Positions 23,556 to 33,685 of a DNA stretch of 64,000 nt are shown here, piece after piece (the first letter of the stretch is position 1; every line of letters starts with the position of its first letter). The notes beneath the pieces are model-generated. The model did no database searches. It saw nothing but the letters and a program-made list of their open reading frames with translations, and was not told where the DNA came from. Origin of the DNA: Cafeteria roenbergensis. Taxonomy: Eukaryota; Sar; Bigyra; Bicosoecida; Cafeteriaceae. The stretch lies in assembly GCA_008330645.1 (NCBI GenBank), contig VLTN01000012.1, forward strand, positions 496,001 through 560,000. The letters run 5' to 3'. The translations under genes and the position numbers were made by a program.

Positions 23556-25567
23556 TCAGGCATCCATCTCCTCCTCCTCGCCCTCGCCGTCCTGGGTGTC
23601 GGCGGAGATCTCTTCGTAGTCCTTCTCCATGGCCGCGAGGTCCTCACGGGCCTCGAGGAACTCACCCTCCTCCATGCCCTCACCGACGTACCAGTGCACG
23701 AAGGCACGCTTGGTGTACATCAGGTCGAACTTGTGGTCCATGCGGGCCAGCACGCCGGCGATGGCGGTGGTGTTGGAGATCATGCACACGGAGCGCTGCA
23801 CCTTGGCGAGGTCGCCGCCGGGCACCACGGTGGGGGGCTGGTTGTTGATGCCCACCTTGAAGGCGGTCGGGCACCAGTCAACGAACTGGATGGTGCGCTT
23901 GGACTTGATGGTCACGATGGACGCGTTCACGTCCTTGGGCACAACGTCACCGCGGTACATCATGCAGCAGGCCATGTACTTGCCGTGGCGCGGGTCGCAC
24001 TTGACCATCATGTTGGCGGGCTCGAACACGCCGTTGGTGATCTCGGCCACGGAGAGGGCCTCGTGGTAGGCCTTCTCGGCGGGGATGACCGGGGAGTAAG
24101 AGCAGAGGGGGAAGTGGATGCGCGGGTACGGCACCAGGTTGGTCTGGAACTCGGTGAGATCCACGTTGAGCTGGCCGTCGAAGCGCAGCGAGGCCGTGAT
24201 GGAGGACACGCACTGGGCGACGAGGCGGTTGAGGTTGGTGTAGGTGGGGCGCTCGATGTCGAGGTTGCGGCGGCAGATGTCGTAGAGGGCCTCGTTGTCC
24301 ACAAGGAAGGCCACGTCGGAGTGCTCGAGCATGGCGTGGGTGCAGAGCACGGAGTTGTACGGCTCAACCACCACGGTGGAGATCTGGGGGGAGGGGTACA
24401 CCGCGAACTCGACCTTGGTCTTCTTGCCGTAGTCGATGGAGAGACGGTTGAGGAGGAGGGAGCCGAAGCCGGAGCCGGTGCCGCCACCGAAGGAGTGGAA
24501 GATCATGAAGCCCTGGAGGCCAGTGCAGTTGTCCGCGAGCTTGCGGGTCCGGTCGAGCACCAGGTCGATCACCTCCTTGCCGATGGTGTAGTGGCCACGG
24601 GCGTAGTTGTTGGCGGCGTCCTCCTTGCCGGAGATGAGCTGCTCGGGGTGGTACAGGTTGCGGTACGTGCCCGTGCGGATCTCGTCCACGCAGGTGGGCT
24701 CAAGGTCCACCATGAGGCAGCGCGGCACGAACTTGCCGGCGCCGGTCTCGGTGAAGAAGGTGTTGAAGGAATCGTCCTCGATGGCCGCGCCCTCGGGCTG
24801 CTGGCCGTCCGGCTGGATGCCGTGCTCAAGGCAGAAGAGCTGCGGAGAGGAAAGCGCGAGAGACCAGAGCGGGTTTGGGGCAGGAGGGCTGTGGAGGCGG
24901 GCAAGCTGCCGGAGGCTAGGGCTCGAGACGCGAGCGCGATTGGCTTCGACCGTTGGAGCGAGGGGCCGGACGCTGCGCGAGCGAAGCGATGCTCACCTCC
25001 CAGCAGGCGTTACCCGTCTGCACACCGGCTGCGAGGGAGGAGCGCGCAATCGGACACCGGGCGAGTTGGGGCTGGTGGGGTCGGGCGGGAGGGGGCGATG
25101 GCGGCCGCGGGGCTTGCGCGTTGCGCCAGCTGCTCGTTGCAAAGCAATCTGCTCGCGGGACTCACCCTGGCTGCAAGGTCGCGCGGAGGAAGCGCGTTGC
25201 GCGGGAGAGGAGCAAGAGGGAACCAGAGCAAGGAGGCAGTGAGAGGCGCGGCGCTCGTGGTGCGCAGGGGCAGCGGCGGGCGAGGTTCGTCCAACTGAGC
25301 GCGGCAACGGCCTGATGGCGGTTGGGCTGGCGGATTGCGGCCCGCCCGCAGCGCGCCGGCTGCCCCAGCTGGCGGGTGCTCACCCGAGCTGGATGAGGAT
25401 GATCTGCGTACCAAGAAGGTGGGCGCGGGCGGGGACGAGCGCGGGGTGCGGTGGCCTGGGGCGGCGGGGCGCAGGCCGCGGGCACTCCCAACCGCTTGCT
25501 GCGCGCCGGCGTCCGGCACGCCCTGCGCGCGCCGCGGCCGCGCGGCCACGGGGCTCACTTCGCGCAT
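23556..25567 (-). CDS. Alpha-tubulin
   Basis: Forms the tubulin heterodimer of microtubules. Five coding exons join exactly to 449 aa: 25559-25567 (Met-Arg-Glu), 25384-25403, 25166-25170 (a 5-nt microexon), 24997-25028 and 23556-24839. The spliced N terminus is [20 protein letters not shown]. It is alpha, not beta, as shown by [51 protein letters not shown], the GTPase-activating Glu in [18 protein letters not shown], and [19 protein letters not shown]. Two standard modification sites are missing. The Lys40 loop is shortened ([14 protein letters not shown]), and the tail ends [10 protein letters not shown] with no terminal tyrosine. All introns begin GTGAG. This may be one of several alpha-tubulin genes. 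Confidence 0.95.
25166..25170 (-). other. 5-nt microexon (CCAGG) of alpha-tubulin
   Basis: On the minus strand the sequence is ...CTTGCAG|CCAGG|GTGAGTCC. The preceding exon ends CTC GG and the next begins CC GGT. Only this insertion gives CTC GGC CAG GCC GGT (Leu-Gly-Gln-Ala-Gly), the invariant nucleotide-binding GQAG of tubulins, in frame. Confidence 0.85.
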
Positions 25568-26072
25568 TGTGTCTGAAACTAGATCTCAAGAAAGAGAGCG
25601 AGTTGAAAGTTCGGCGAGGCGCGGTGGCTTGTGATGGGCCTTGGCGTCCGTCGAGGGGTGAGTGCGTCGCCAACGGCTGCTGGCTGCCAACGTCTTTTTG
25701 CCGCGCCTCGCCATCCGGGGCTCTGCCGGCCGTTCCGGCGCTCTGCCGCGACCGCTGGCACTGCCAGCGCCGCCGAAAGCTCCGCGGCGCGAAGCGCGCC
25801 GTGCGCTGCCGCTGGACGCCACGACAGCGGGGCGGGGCGTTTGCTCGCTTGGCCTTCGGGCCGGGGCCCTGCAACTGCACTCCCGCGCGCGAAATTGGCC
25901 GCCGGGAGCAGTCGGCACTCAGACCACAATTTCGCCACCGGGCAGCCACCCCAGGTGGCCGCCGCACGCAGCAGCGCGCGCAGGGCAGGGGCACATGATC
26001 GGTAGCACAACGCGCATAGCTCGCGCGACTTGGGCCCCGGAGAGGCGGGGCTGGCCGAGCCGGGCTGAATAC
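25568..26072. other. Intergenic; alpha-tubulin upstream region
   Basis: This 505-bp stretch contains the alpha-tubulin promoter and the methyltransferase 3' end. I see no gene or repeat. Confidence 0.5.
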
Positions 26073-26960
26073 TCAGCGCTTGCGCAGCACGGTCACGCCG
26101 TCGGCGAGCGGGAGCAGGCAGATGTCCCAGCGCGTGTCATCCTTGAGGTCCTCGTTGAGTTTGCGGATGGCGGTGGTGTCGGCGTCCGCGAATTCGGCCG
26201 CAATCACCCTGCCGCTCCAGATGGTGTTGTCGACGACGCACAGGCCGCCGCGCTCCAGCAGGTGGAAGGCGTGCTCAACGTAGGCCGCGTAGCTGGCCTT
26301 GTCGGCGTCAACGAAGACGAGCTGCGCCTGCCCCTCGCCCGCCGCCCCTGCGACCGCGCCGCCGTCCATGCCCGCGCGCACCGCGGCGGCGGCGTCCTTG
26401 CTGAAGCCCAGTGCGCGGATGAGGCGCATGCTGCGCACAGCGGGGCCCTTGACGTGCTCCACGCGCTCGCCGACGCCGGCAGCGTCCCACTGCGCGCGCG
26501 CCTGGGCGAGGTGGTCGTCGGCGATGTCGAGGGTGTACACCCGCTCCTTGGTGCCCAGCGCGAGGCTCAGGGTGCCGTAGCCGGTGAAGCAGCCCACTTC
26601 GACCACGTTGCGGGCAGACACGATCTTCGCCATGGTCTCCAGGAACTGCCCCTCGTCGGCCGAAACGCACATGCGCGAAATTCCTCCCAACTTGTTGGTG
26701 TAGTCGCTGATCTTGAGATGCTGCGGGGTCAGCCGCGTGCCCACCTTGACGCAGTACTCGTGCAGCGCGTCGCTCATGCCCGACGTGCGCTGCTCGCGAT
26801 ACCAGGCCGGCTTGGCGCCTGCGCCCTTGCCGTGGCTCCGGCGCGCCCACGCACGCGCGATGGCGACGCCGGCTGCAGCGCCTGCCGCAGCGCACGCGGC
26901 GCCGATGAGCACCATGCGGCCCGCGTCAGAGGTTCCGGCGGACACATCAGAAGAAGCCAT
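26073..26960 (-). CDS. SAM-dependent O-methyltransferase, COMT/CCoAOMT-like, membrane-anchored
   Basis: A 295-aa single-exon protein of the Methyltransf_3 family, which transfers a methyl group from S-adenosylmethionine to a catechol-type hydroxyl. Residues about 16-38 (MVLIGAACAAAGAAAGVAIA) form one hydrophobic segment, followed by a basic stretch, as in animal COMTD1, so membrane anchoring is likely. The catalytic domain shows SRMCVSADEGQFLETM, the SAM loop VVEVGCFTGYGTLSLAL, the acidic YTLDIADDH, and metal/active-site motifs LVFVDADKASY and GGLCVVDNTIWSGRV. It ends normally at GVTVLRKR. An Ala/Gly-rich insert lies before LVFVDADK. The natural substrate cannot be read from sequence. Confidence 0.9.
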   Translation of the reverse strand: MASSDVSAGTSDAGRMVLIGAACAAAGAAAGVAIARAWARRSHGKGAGAKPAWYREQRTSGMSDALHEYCVKVGTRLTPQHLKISDYTNKLGGISRMCVSADEGQFLETMAKIVSARNVVEVGCFTGYGTLSLALGTKERVYTLDIADDHLAQARAQWDAAGVGERVEHVKGPAVRSMRLIRALGFSKDAAAAVRAGMDGGAVAGAAGEGQAQLVFVDADKASYAAYVEHAFHLLERGGLCVVDNTIWSGRVIAAEFADADTTAIRKLNEDLKDDTRWDICLLPLADGVTVLRKR

Positions 26961-27366
26961 TGCACTCGTCTGCCTCTCGTGGAGGAAGAGTGCGCCGCTG
27001 CGCGCCAATTCCGGTCTGGCAGAGGCCCATAGGCAAACCCTCCCGCACTGTTGCGGAAAAACTCGCCTCGAGCGGCATGCGCGCATGCGCCACGGACAGG
27101 CAAGAGAGCGGGCATGTGCGCTTCCAACGGTGGGACCAAGCGGGGCGCGCGCAGGGCACGCCGGCGCGCGCCAGAGCGCGCAGGGGGAAGATTCCGAACA
27201 ACCCATGTGACCGTGGGTGTGTGTTCCAGACATGTCGGGGAAGGGCGCCGGCAAGCATCCGCCGGCGCCGGCGGGGAGGGGCGGCTGCCGAGCATTCGCG
27301 ACTCGTGCACTTGCGGGAATGGGCCGCCCTTGCCGAGGACACGCATTCGGCAACACCCGCGCTGCG
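26961..27366. other. Intergenic
   Basis: This 406-bp stretch lies between two tandem minus-strand genes: the promoter of the methyltransferase and the 3' end of the small DUF5808-like gene. Nothing else was recognised. Confidence 0.5.
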
Positions 27367-27642
27367 TCAGCGGCGGAGCCACTTGGCCGCCGCGTTGAAC
27401 GCCTTCCCGAACAAGCCGCGCTCTGCGGCCAAAATGACGACCGGGACCGCAACGATTCCCACAATGAGGCACGTCTCCGTCGTCGGGTTGCCGAGGTTCA
27501 AGGTCCAGCCGTAGGACACCATGCTGGGCTGCTTGGGAACCAGCACGCGGGTGTCGGCCTTGCAAAAGTACAGGCTGCCGTTCCAGTTGTCAGGGTTGGC
27601 CCAGTGCGCGTCGTTCGCTGATGCGGATCCTGATGCTGCCAT
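27367..27642 (-). CDS. Small membrane protein with DUF5808-like motif
   Basis: A 91-aa protein from the ATG at 27642. The sequence WANPDNWNGSLYFCKADTRV, then LVPKQ and GWTLNLGNP, follows the pattern I know from bacterial DUF5808 (W..g..Y.np.Dpr.fVpk...GwtlNf..P). One membrane segment follows (CLIVGIVAVPVVILAAE), then a basic end (GKAFNAAAKWLRR). Function is unknown in any organism I can name. The match is by memory of the motif, and the gene is short, so it rests on the motif plus an intact frame. The frame extends upstream to 27669 without an ATG. Confidence 0.6.
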   Translation of the reverse strand: MAASGSASANDAHWANPDNWNGSLYFCKADTRVLVPKQPSMVSYGWTLNLGNPTTETCLIVGIVAVPVVILAAERGLFGKAFNAAAKWLRR

Positions 27643-27812
27643 CGCTGTCCGGGCGGGGCGAGCCGGCAAAGTCGCTGTGGGCAGGCTGGATTGCAGCCAG
27701 ATCCCCAGCGGTTGCGGCGTTTCGGTAGGTCTTCGACAGCATTTGCCGACTCTGGGGCAGAGTTGAAGAGCAGAGTTCTCGGCATTCGGGGGGGCAGCTC
27801 ACGCCACGCCGC

Positions 27813-30800
27813 TCACTCGCCGGCCACGCGGGCTCGCTTAGCCGGCGCAGGGTCGCACGAACTGGCCGACGTGGGCTCGGCCGTGCAGTGCCGCTCCTCA
27901 CGGTCGCGCTTGGTTAAGACAGCCCTGCTGGTTCCAGCCCCGGCCCCGTCGCTGTGCTCAGCGTCGGACAGCGTCAGAGCTGGCGCGGGGCCGTGGCGGG
28001 GCCCCGTCTGCTCGCCCCCCAGCTTGGAAAGCAACACCTGGGCGCGCTCAAGCACGTCTGCCGGAAATCCGGCCATCTTTGCGACTTGGATGCCGAAGCT
28101 GCGCCGGCTCTGCCCGTGGTCCACCCGGTAGAGCATGACCACGTCGGCGCCAGACGCGTCCGCCGTGACGCAGAGGTTCTTCGCTGCGGAGCGGAGGGAC
28201 GCTGAAGCCCTGCTCAGCAGGCCCGAGGCCCGCGCCGCAGCCTCGCCGGGCGCCGCAGACTCGCCGGGCGCCGCAGACTCGCCGGGCGCCGCAGACTCGC
28301 CGGGCGCCGCAGACTCGCCGGGCGCCGCAGACTCGCCGGGCGCCGCAGACTCGCCGGGCGCCGCAGACTCGCCGGGCGCCGCAGACTCGCCGGGCGCCGC
28401 AGACTCGCCGGGCGCCCCCACCCACTCGGCTGCGACCACCGCCGCCAGCTCGTGGAAGTGCGTGGCCATGAGCGAGAGGCAACGGGTGCGGGACGCGAGG
28501 TGGTCCGCAACCGCAGTCGCGATGCCGAAGCCGTCCGAAGACGAGGTGCCGCGACCCAGCTCGTCCACGATCGCCAGCGACCGCGCCGTTGCTGCACGGA
28601 GCATGGAGCTGCACTCGAGCGTCTCGGCCATGAACGCGCTCACGCCCCTGGTTTGCATGTCGCTCGCTCCAACCCTCGCGAAAACAGCGTCGAACACCGG
28701 CAGCTGCGCCGAGTCAGCAGCGACGAGCGAGCCAGCCTGGGCCATCACGGCAGCCAGCGCCACGGAGCGGCAGAAGGTAGACTTGCCGCCCATGTTGGGG
28801 CCCGTCACAACGCCCAGGAGGGCGGCGCTCCCCGGGCTCGGAGTTGCTGCCTCGCAGGTATCGCTGCCCCTCCCACCGCCAACCCCGCTGCAGCCGGAAG
28901 AGCCCGACGACGCCAAAGCCGCCGCCTCCGCCGCCTCCGCCGCCGCTGCTGCTGCTGCCACCGCTTCGGTAGTGCCTTCCGTAGCGACGGCAACCCCCAG
29001 CGACACGTCGTTGGGCACGAACAGCCCCGTCAGCGACCGCTCCACAGTGGGGTGGCGCAGCGCCCGCAACACCAGTCCGCGCGCCTCCCCGCCTGTCGCC
29101 GACGCCTCAAGCATGGTCGGCACGCACCACGGCGCAGGGGCCTCTGTGGCGGCCACCGCAAGCCCGAACAGCGCGTCCAGCGTCGCCACGTCAGCTGCGA
29201 GCGCCTCCAGTGCCGGTGCGTAGGTGCAGCCCACTGCGACAACCCGCGCTGCGGCAGCGGCCTGCTCCGCGCGGTACTCGGCCTCAGCCGCCTCCACCGC
29301 CGACGCTGCAGCGCGCACGCCCACTGTCGAGAAGTGGACCCCGTCGCGCTGCACAGACAGCAGGACGAAGCCATCGTGCAGGGCAGAGCTCTTCTTCGCC
29401 GACGTCCCGGACTTGCCTGTGCCTCCGCGCCCCGCAGAGCTGCGCCGTGCACCGCGCCCACGCCCGCGGCTCCCCGTGACGATGGCCCCGCGCTCTGCCT
29501 TGTAGAGAAGGTTCTGTTGCTTGACCGGCAATCTGAGGTGGATGCCTGTGGTCGCATTCCTCTCGATGTGAACTTTAGACCTGAGAGGCGCCGGAAGGGG
29601 AAGGGGGGTGCATCGGCGAGCACGCGGGGTATTGATAGGCAGGCAGGCGGGGGGGGGGGGCGGGGGAGTGGCGGTCAGGAGAGGGCGGAATGGGCATGGG
29701 CGGGCTGCGAGCAAGATCGCGGCGCTGAGGCCAGGCGCAAGGAAGGCACGGCGGGCACTGGGGGGATGCTTGCCGCCAAGGAGCTGTCGATCTGTCTCGT
29801 TGCCGGGCTGCCAGCCACTCACTCATCTGCCCCCATCGTTGCAGCTGCAGCCGCCCTCGCCGTCCCGAGCGCCGCCTCTGCCCGGTCCAGCCTGTCGCGC
29901 AACCGGCCTAGCTCAGGCACGGCGGTGGGCTTGATCAGCTGCCGGCCGAACCTGCGTTGCTGCGGAGACGCAGGGAAGGGAGGCGCGGACCAAGGCAGGG
30001 CAGGCCGCAGGCATTCTCGTGAGAGACCGCCACAACCAGCGCAAGAGGCGACGTGCGCCCGCACCGACGGATGCACCTCGAGCTGGACCAAGGGTCCGCG
30101 GCCTTGGAGCCGGCGACTGCACCTGCACGCAGCGCTAGCGCTAGCGCTAGCGCCAGCACAGACTCGGTCTAGCGCAGCGCACCCAGACTCACCGCTTCTT
30201 CCAGATCGATCGTCGCCTCCACCAGCGCACGAAACCGCTCAAACTCCGACGCGTGAGCCTCAAAGGCATCGGCCAGCGGCAGCAGTGGCGCCGAGCGGTC
30301 GAAAGATGTGCCGGCAGGTCCAAAGGGGCCCTTGGGCACGCGGTGCTCCGCGACCCGGCGCACAGAGCGCAGCGCCTCTGCAAGCGGCAGAGCCATTGCC
30401 ACGGCCTTGTAGATCCGCACGAGGTCGGCGAGCGTCGCCGATCGCTGGCGCAGCCGCCGCGCCAGCCAGTCCGGGTCCCCCACGTGCGCCAGCTGCCCGG
30501 TGCCCACGGCCGCGAGTGAGGAGGCGTCGTCAGCCAGCGCGGCCACGCAGGCGTGTCGCCACCGGATCGCGCGCACGTCCATGCTCGGCTGAACAATCCA
30601 CCGACGCAGGCACCTCGACCCAGCGCCGGTCCTGCACCTGTCCAGCAATGCCAGGAGCGAGCGCGGGCCGCTCGCGCCCCCTCCGGCTCGGCCGGGGCCT
30701 GATCCGTCCACGCCAACCCGGCCACCACCGCCACCGCCTGCCCCCGGCACCAGCCGGAGGGCGGCCACTGCCGCCGCGTCGAGCCGCATCGTGCTGCCGG

Positions 30801-32476
30801 GCTGCAGTAACGTCAGGGCCCAGCCTCCGTCTCCGCCGCCAGAGAGCGCGCCCTGGTCTCCGCCGGGCGCTGACGACGCCACTGGCGATCCCAGGGGCGA
30901 GGCCGGGTGCCTCTGCGACCGAACCTCGTCAGCAAAGTCACTCCCACCGTCATCGTCGTCGTCGCCGTCATTGTCGTCGTCGCCGCCTTCGTCGGCTCCA
31001 GCACCGCCATCGTCATCGTCGTCGTCATCGTCACCCACCCTCACCGCTTCATCGTCGTCGCCACCACCGCCGCCGGTACTGGCTGTCTCGTCCGCCGAGC
31101 CATCCACAGCAGCGCTGCCTGTGACCGCTTCGCCGGTCTCTCCTCCTCCGCCTGCTGCTGCTGCAGCTGCTGCAGCTGGGGCGAGGGTTCCGCCCCTCCT
31201 CCTCCTCCCCCCAACCCCGCCGCCACCACCGCCGCCGCTGGCGCCGCCGCCCGCAGTGCCGACCAGCCGGCCCCCCACCCCCAACCTCCCCAGAACCGCC
31301 GCAGCTGCCTCAAGCGCGGCCTTGCTTCCTGTGTCGCCCAGCGAGTCAACGTCGCCCGGCGACGCCAGCGCGGACCACGGGCCGGGGACCAGCGACAGGC
31401 CCCCTTGCAAGGCCGCCAGGGCCCCCTGCGACGCGCGGCCAGCCGCCGTGCTTGCGGTAAGCTCGTCTATCGCAAGCTCTGCCGAGCGGGGGCCGCCCCC
31501 CACGCCGGCGGGCGGCTGTGCTGCCAAGGGCCGGGCGCACGCCTGCAGCCTCTCGAAGCCAGCTGTGGCATCGAACTCCGCACCGCGAAGCTCCAGGATG
31601 GAAACCCCGCTGGCCTCGCACACGCGCCTGAGGACGTCGCCGTCAGTCTCCCGTGCCGACAGGGCCGTCGCCCCGTTGGCTTGCGCGCTTGCTCTGCCGC
31701 GGGGCTCGACCATGACCTCGGCAACGTTGGCCTGCGCAAGCACGGCCTCCAGCATAGGGAGCGACGACCGCGTCTCTCCGCCCTGCTGGTGCCCCGCGAC
31801 CCCTTCCTCCCAGCTGCCCAGCGCGACACCTTGAAAGACGGAGGAGACGATGCAAGCCCCCACCCGCAAGCCGCGGTTCGACCTGCGCAGCACCACGCCC
31901 GCCACGCAGCGGGAGTCGTCGAACGAGGAGGCGGCCAGGACGTCAGCGAAGCCGCGCACGTCCCCGGCAGAGGCATGCTGCGCCCGCACCCATCCCCGCA
32001 CGGGAGCTGGAAGGGTTTCCAGAGCGCCGGCGCCGCCTTCCGCCTTGATGTCTGCCGCCGGCCGCCACAGCTCAAGGGACCGTCGCTGAGCCACCAACGC
32101 CGAAACCGCCATGGAAAATACTTTGGGGGACACTGTGAGCGCCGCCAGGCTGTCGTTGGCCACCCGCCGCACCACGGTTCGCGTCCTGTACACCTGCGGC
32201 CGGAAGCGACAGGGCGAAAGGAGGGGAGGGGAGGGGTGGCGGCACCGCCGCGGCAGGGGGCGCGAGACCAGACGCGCCACGATATTCAATCCGTGCGCCC
32301 CAAGTTTCAAGGCGCGAGCGGCCCCGGGGCCTCACAAGGTCCGCGATGTCAAATGCGTCTCGTTCAAACACGGTGAAGCAGTCGTCCCCGTCGCGCCGGA
32401 AGAACCGCACGGCATGCGACCGCGGCATCAGCTTGACGACTCGGTAAAGTGGCGCCGCCGCTCCGGCAGACGCCAT
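27813..32476 (-). CDS. MSH2: DNA mismatch repair protein MSH2
   Basis: The common subunit of MutS-alpha and MutS-beta, which recognise mismatches in nuclear DNA. Four exons (32336-32476, 30193-32193, 29823-29959, 27813-29580) join in frame to 1,348 aa, about 400 longer than usual. The N terminus (AVRFFRRDGDDCFTVFERDA) lacks the Phe-x-Glu of MSH6/MutS, as expected for MSH2. The core has SRCLRRWIVQPSMDVRAI and LIKPTAVPELGRLRDRL (clamp), then the ATPase: Walker A GPNMGGKST (1020-1028), GVSAFMAETLE, Walker B IVDELGRGTSSSDGFG, ATHFHEL, and the dimer helix QSRRSFGIQVAKMAGF. Extra length comes from a Gly/Asp-rich insert in exon 2 (31290-30790 region), an Ala-rich insert before Walker A, and a ten-fold hexapeptide repeat after ATHFHEL. 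The gene is divergent from the MAPEG gene. Confidence 0.93.
28237..28416 (-). repeat. 18-bp coding minisatellite inside MSH2, ten units
   Basis: Nine identical GCAGACTCGCCGGGCGCC units follow one unit with a single change (28237-28254). They encode (Ala/Gly)-Ala-Pro-Gly-Glu-Ser hexapeptides in the MSH2 ATPase domain between ATHFHEL and the C-terminal dimer helices. The near identity implies recent expansion. Confidence 0.95.
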
Positions 32477-32819
32477 GGCGGCCACGGGCGCCAGTGGGGA
32501 GCTTCCGGCCGCCGGCCGGCAGCCGCGGATGTTTGGTTCGGGACAAACAGCCGCGCGTCTGCTCTGCCAGCGCTGCGGACCAACACGACTGCCTCGCGGC
32601 AAGCTCGCACCCGCGAAGCAGCGCACGTAGAGCGGTGAGGCGCCGCGCTCCCCCTGCGGTGCTGCGCCGCTTCGTGGGCGGGCCAGGCGGGGGGCCTCCG
32701 GCAGGCTGCCCGCCGACGATGACGTGGCGAGCCGCCGCGGTGCCACGGGGCTGCCCGGGATCCGAAGCCACGCTGCTGCCCTCACGCTGCCCTGCCGCCA
32801 AGGTTTTGCGACCGCAGAC
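32477..32819. promoter_or_regulatory. Divergent promoter region, MSH2 and MAPEG gene
   Basis: This 343-bp stretch between two divergent start codons must contain both promoters. No core element is recognisable. Confidence 0.5.
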
Positions 32820-33356
32820 ATGAACGCCGCAATCGCAATGGTGCCCCCTGCCATCGACCTGGGCATGGGCCTGGCCGCTCAGTTCGTCCTGCTGTTCCTG
32901 CCGCACGTGTCCAAGGGCATGCAGCTCGCCGCCATCAACAAGGGCTACAAGAACAGCAACCCGCGCGGCTTCTTCGAGGACACGGTCGCCCGCCTCAAGG
33001 GGGAGATCGCCAAGGCTGGCGATGACAAGACGAAGAAGCACAAGGTGGTGGCTCAGCTGAACGGCCTCCAGCGCGCCAAGGCCGCCCACGAGAACGGCAT
33101 CGAGTTCTTCACCTTCTTCGCCGCCGCGGCGCTCGCCGCCCGCGTCGCCGGGGTGGATGCAACCTTCGTCGCCAGCGCCACCACGCTCGCAGTCGCCGCC
33201 CGCGCCGCCTTCGTGGGCTTGTACCTCACCACTTCCGTCGAGTCGCTCAGCCTCCTCCGCACGGCCGCATGGGGCGTGGGCATCGCATCCTGCTTCGGCC
33301 TCTTCTGGGCGGCGTCCGTGGCCGACGGAGGCATCGCGGCAAGCTTCTCCAGCTGA
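32820..33356 (+). CDS. MAPEG-family membrane protein (microsomal glutathione S-transferase-like)
   Basis: A 178-aa intronless protein. MAPEG proteins are four-helix trimeric membrane enzymes of glutathione and eicosanoid metabolism. Here the first hydrophobic segment (residues about 10-28) is followed by a ~55-residue polar, Lys-rich linker, then the family signature RAKAAHENGIEFFTFFAAAA (the RA..NxxE..P position) and three more hydrophobic segments up to ASFSS. The substrate cannot be inferred. The ATG at 32820 is chosen because it directly precedes the first membrane helix; the frame is open upstream but without family sequence. Confidence 0.8.
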   Translation: MNAAIAMVPPAIDLGMGLAAQFVLLFLPHVSKGMQLAAINKGYKNSNPRGFFEDTVARLKGEIAKAGDDKTKKHKVVAQLNGLQRAKAAHENGIEFFTFFAAAALAARVAGVDATFVASATTLAVAARAAFVGLYLTTSVESLSLLRTAAWGVGIASCFGLFWAASVADGGIAASFSS

Positions 33357-33685
33357 GGTGGCGCCTCCGCAAGAGCAGCAGCTGTCGACCCCGCAGAGGC
33401 CGAGGCCCGGCGCCCACGGCCCGCGCTCTGCTCCAAAGGCCGGCGCCCAAGCGAGCGTGCCAGCGTGTCCGTGCTTGCGTGTCGCTGCTGGGTCTGTGTG
33501 GCAAGTGTGAGATGCGGGGCGTCCGGCCAGGCGCGGCCATGTCCTGGCGAGGACGCTGCACTGGCCTTGCGCCCGCTCGCATGCAACAACCTACGCAATC
33601 GACTCGGCGCGAGTCGCACTCGAACACGCACACGGACATGCGCGCAGAGGCCGCTGAGCTTGGTTGGACAGCCGGTGCCGGGCCT
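33357..33685. other. Intergenic between convergent genes
   Basis: This 329-bp stretch presumably holds two 3' UTRs. I see nothing else. Confidence 0.5.

Noticed and set aside
23556-24728. First impression of a beta-tubulin gene
   Set aside because: The sequence has alpha-specific landmarks ([15 protein letters not shown], the Glu in VDLTEFQTN) and not the beta ones.
23403-25298. A 631-codon plus-strand frame over alpha-tubulin
   Set aside because: It is the mirror of strongly biased tubulin codons; the product is repetitive Val/Gly/His sequence.
28237-28416. Direct repeats with CRISPR-like regularity
   Set aside because: The units are contiguous with no spacers and lie in the MSH2 reading frame, so this is a coding minisatellite.
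28452-31124. An 890-codon plus-strand frame across MSH2
   Set aside because: MSH2 on the minus strand is certain from many motifs; the plus frame is low-complexity His/Arg/Pro sequence with no domain.
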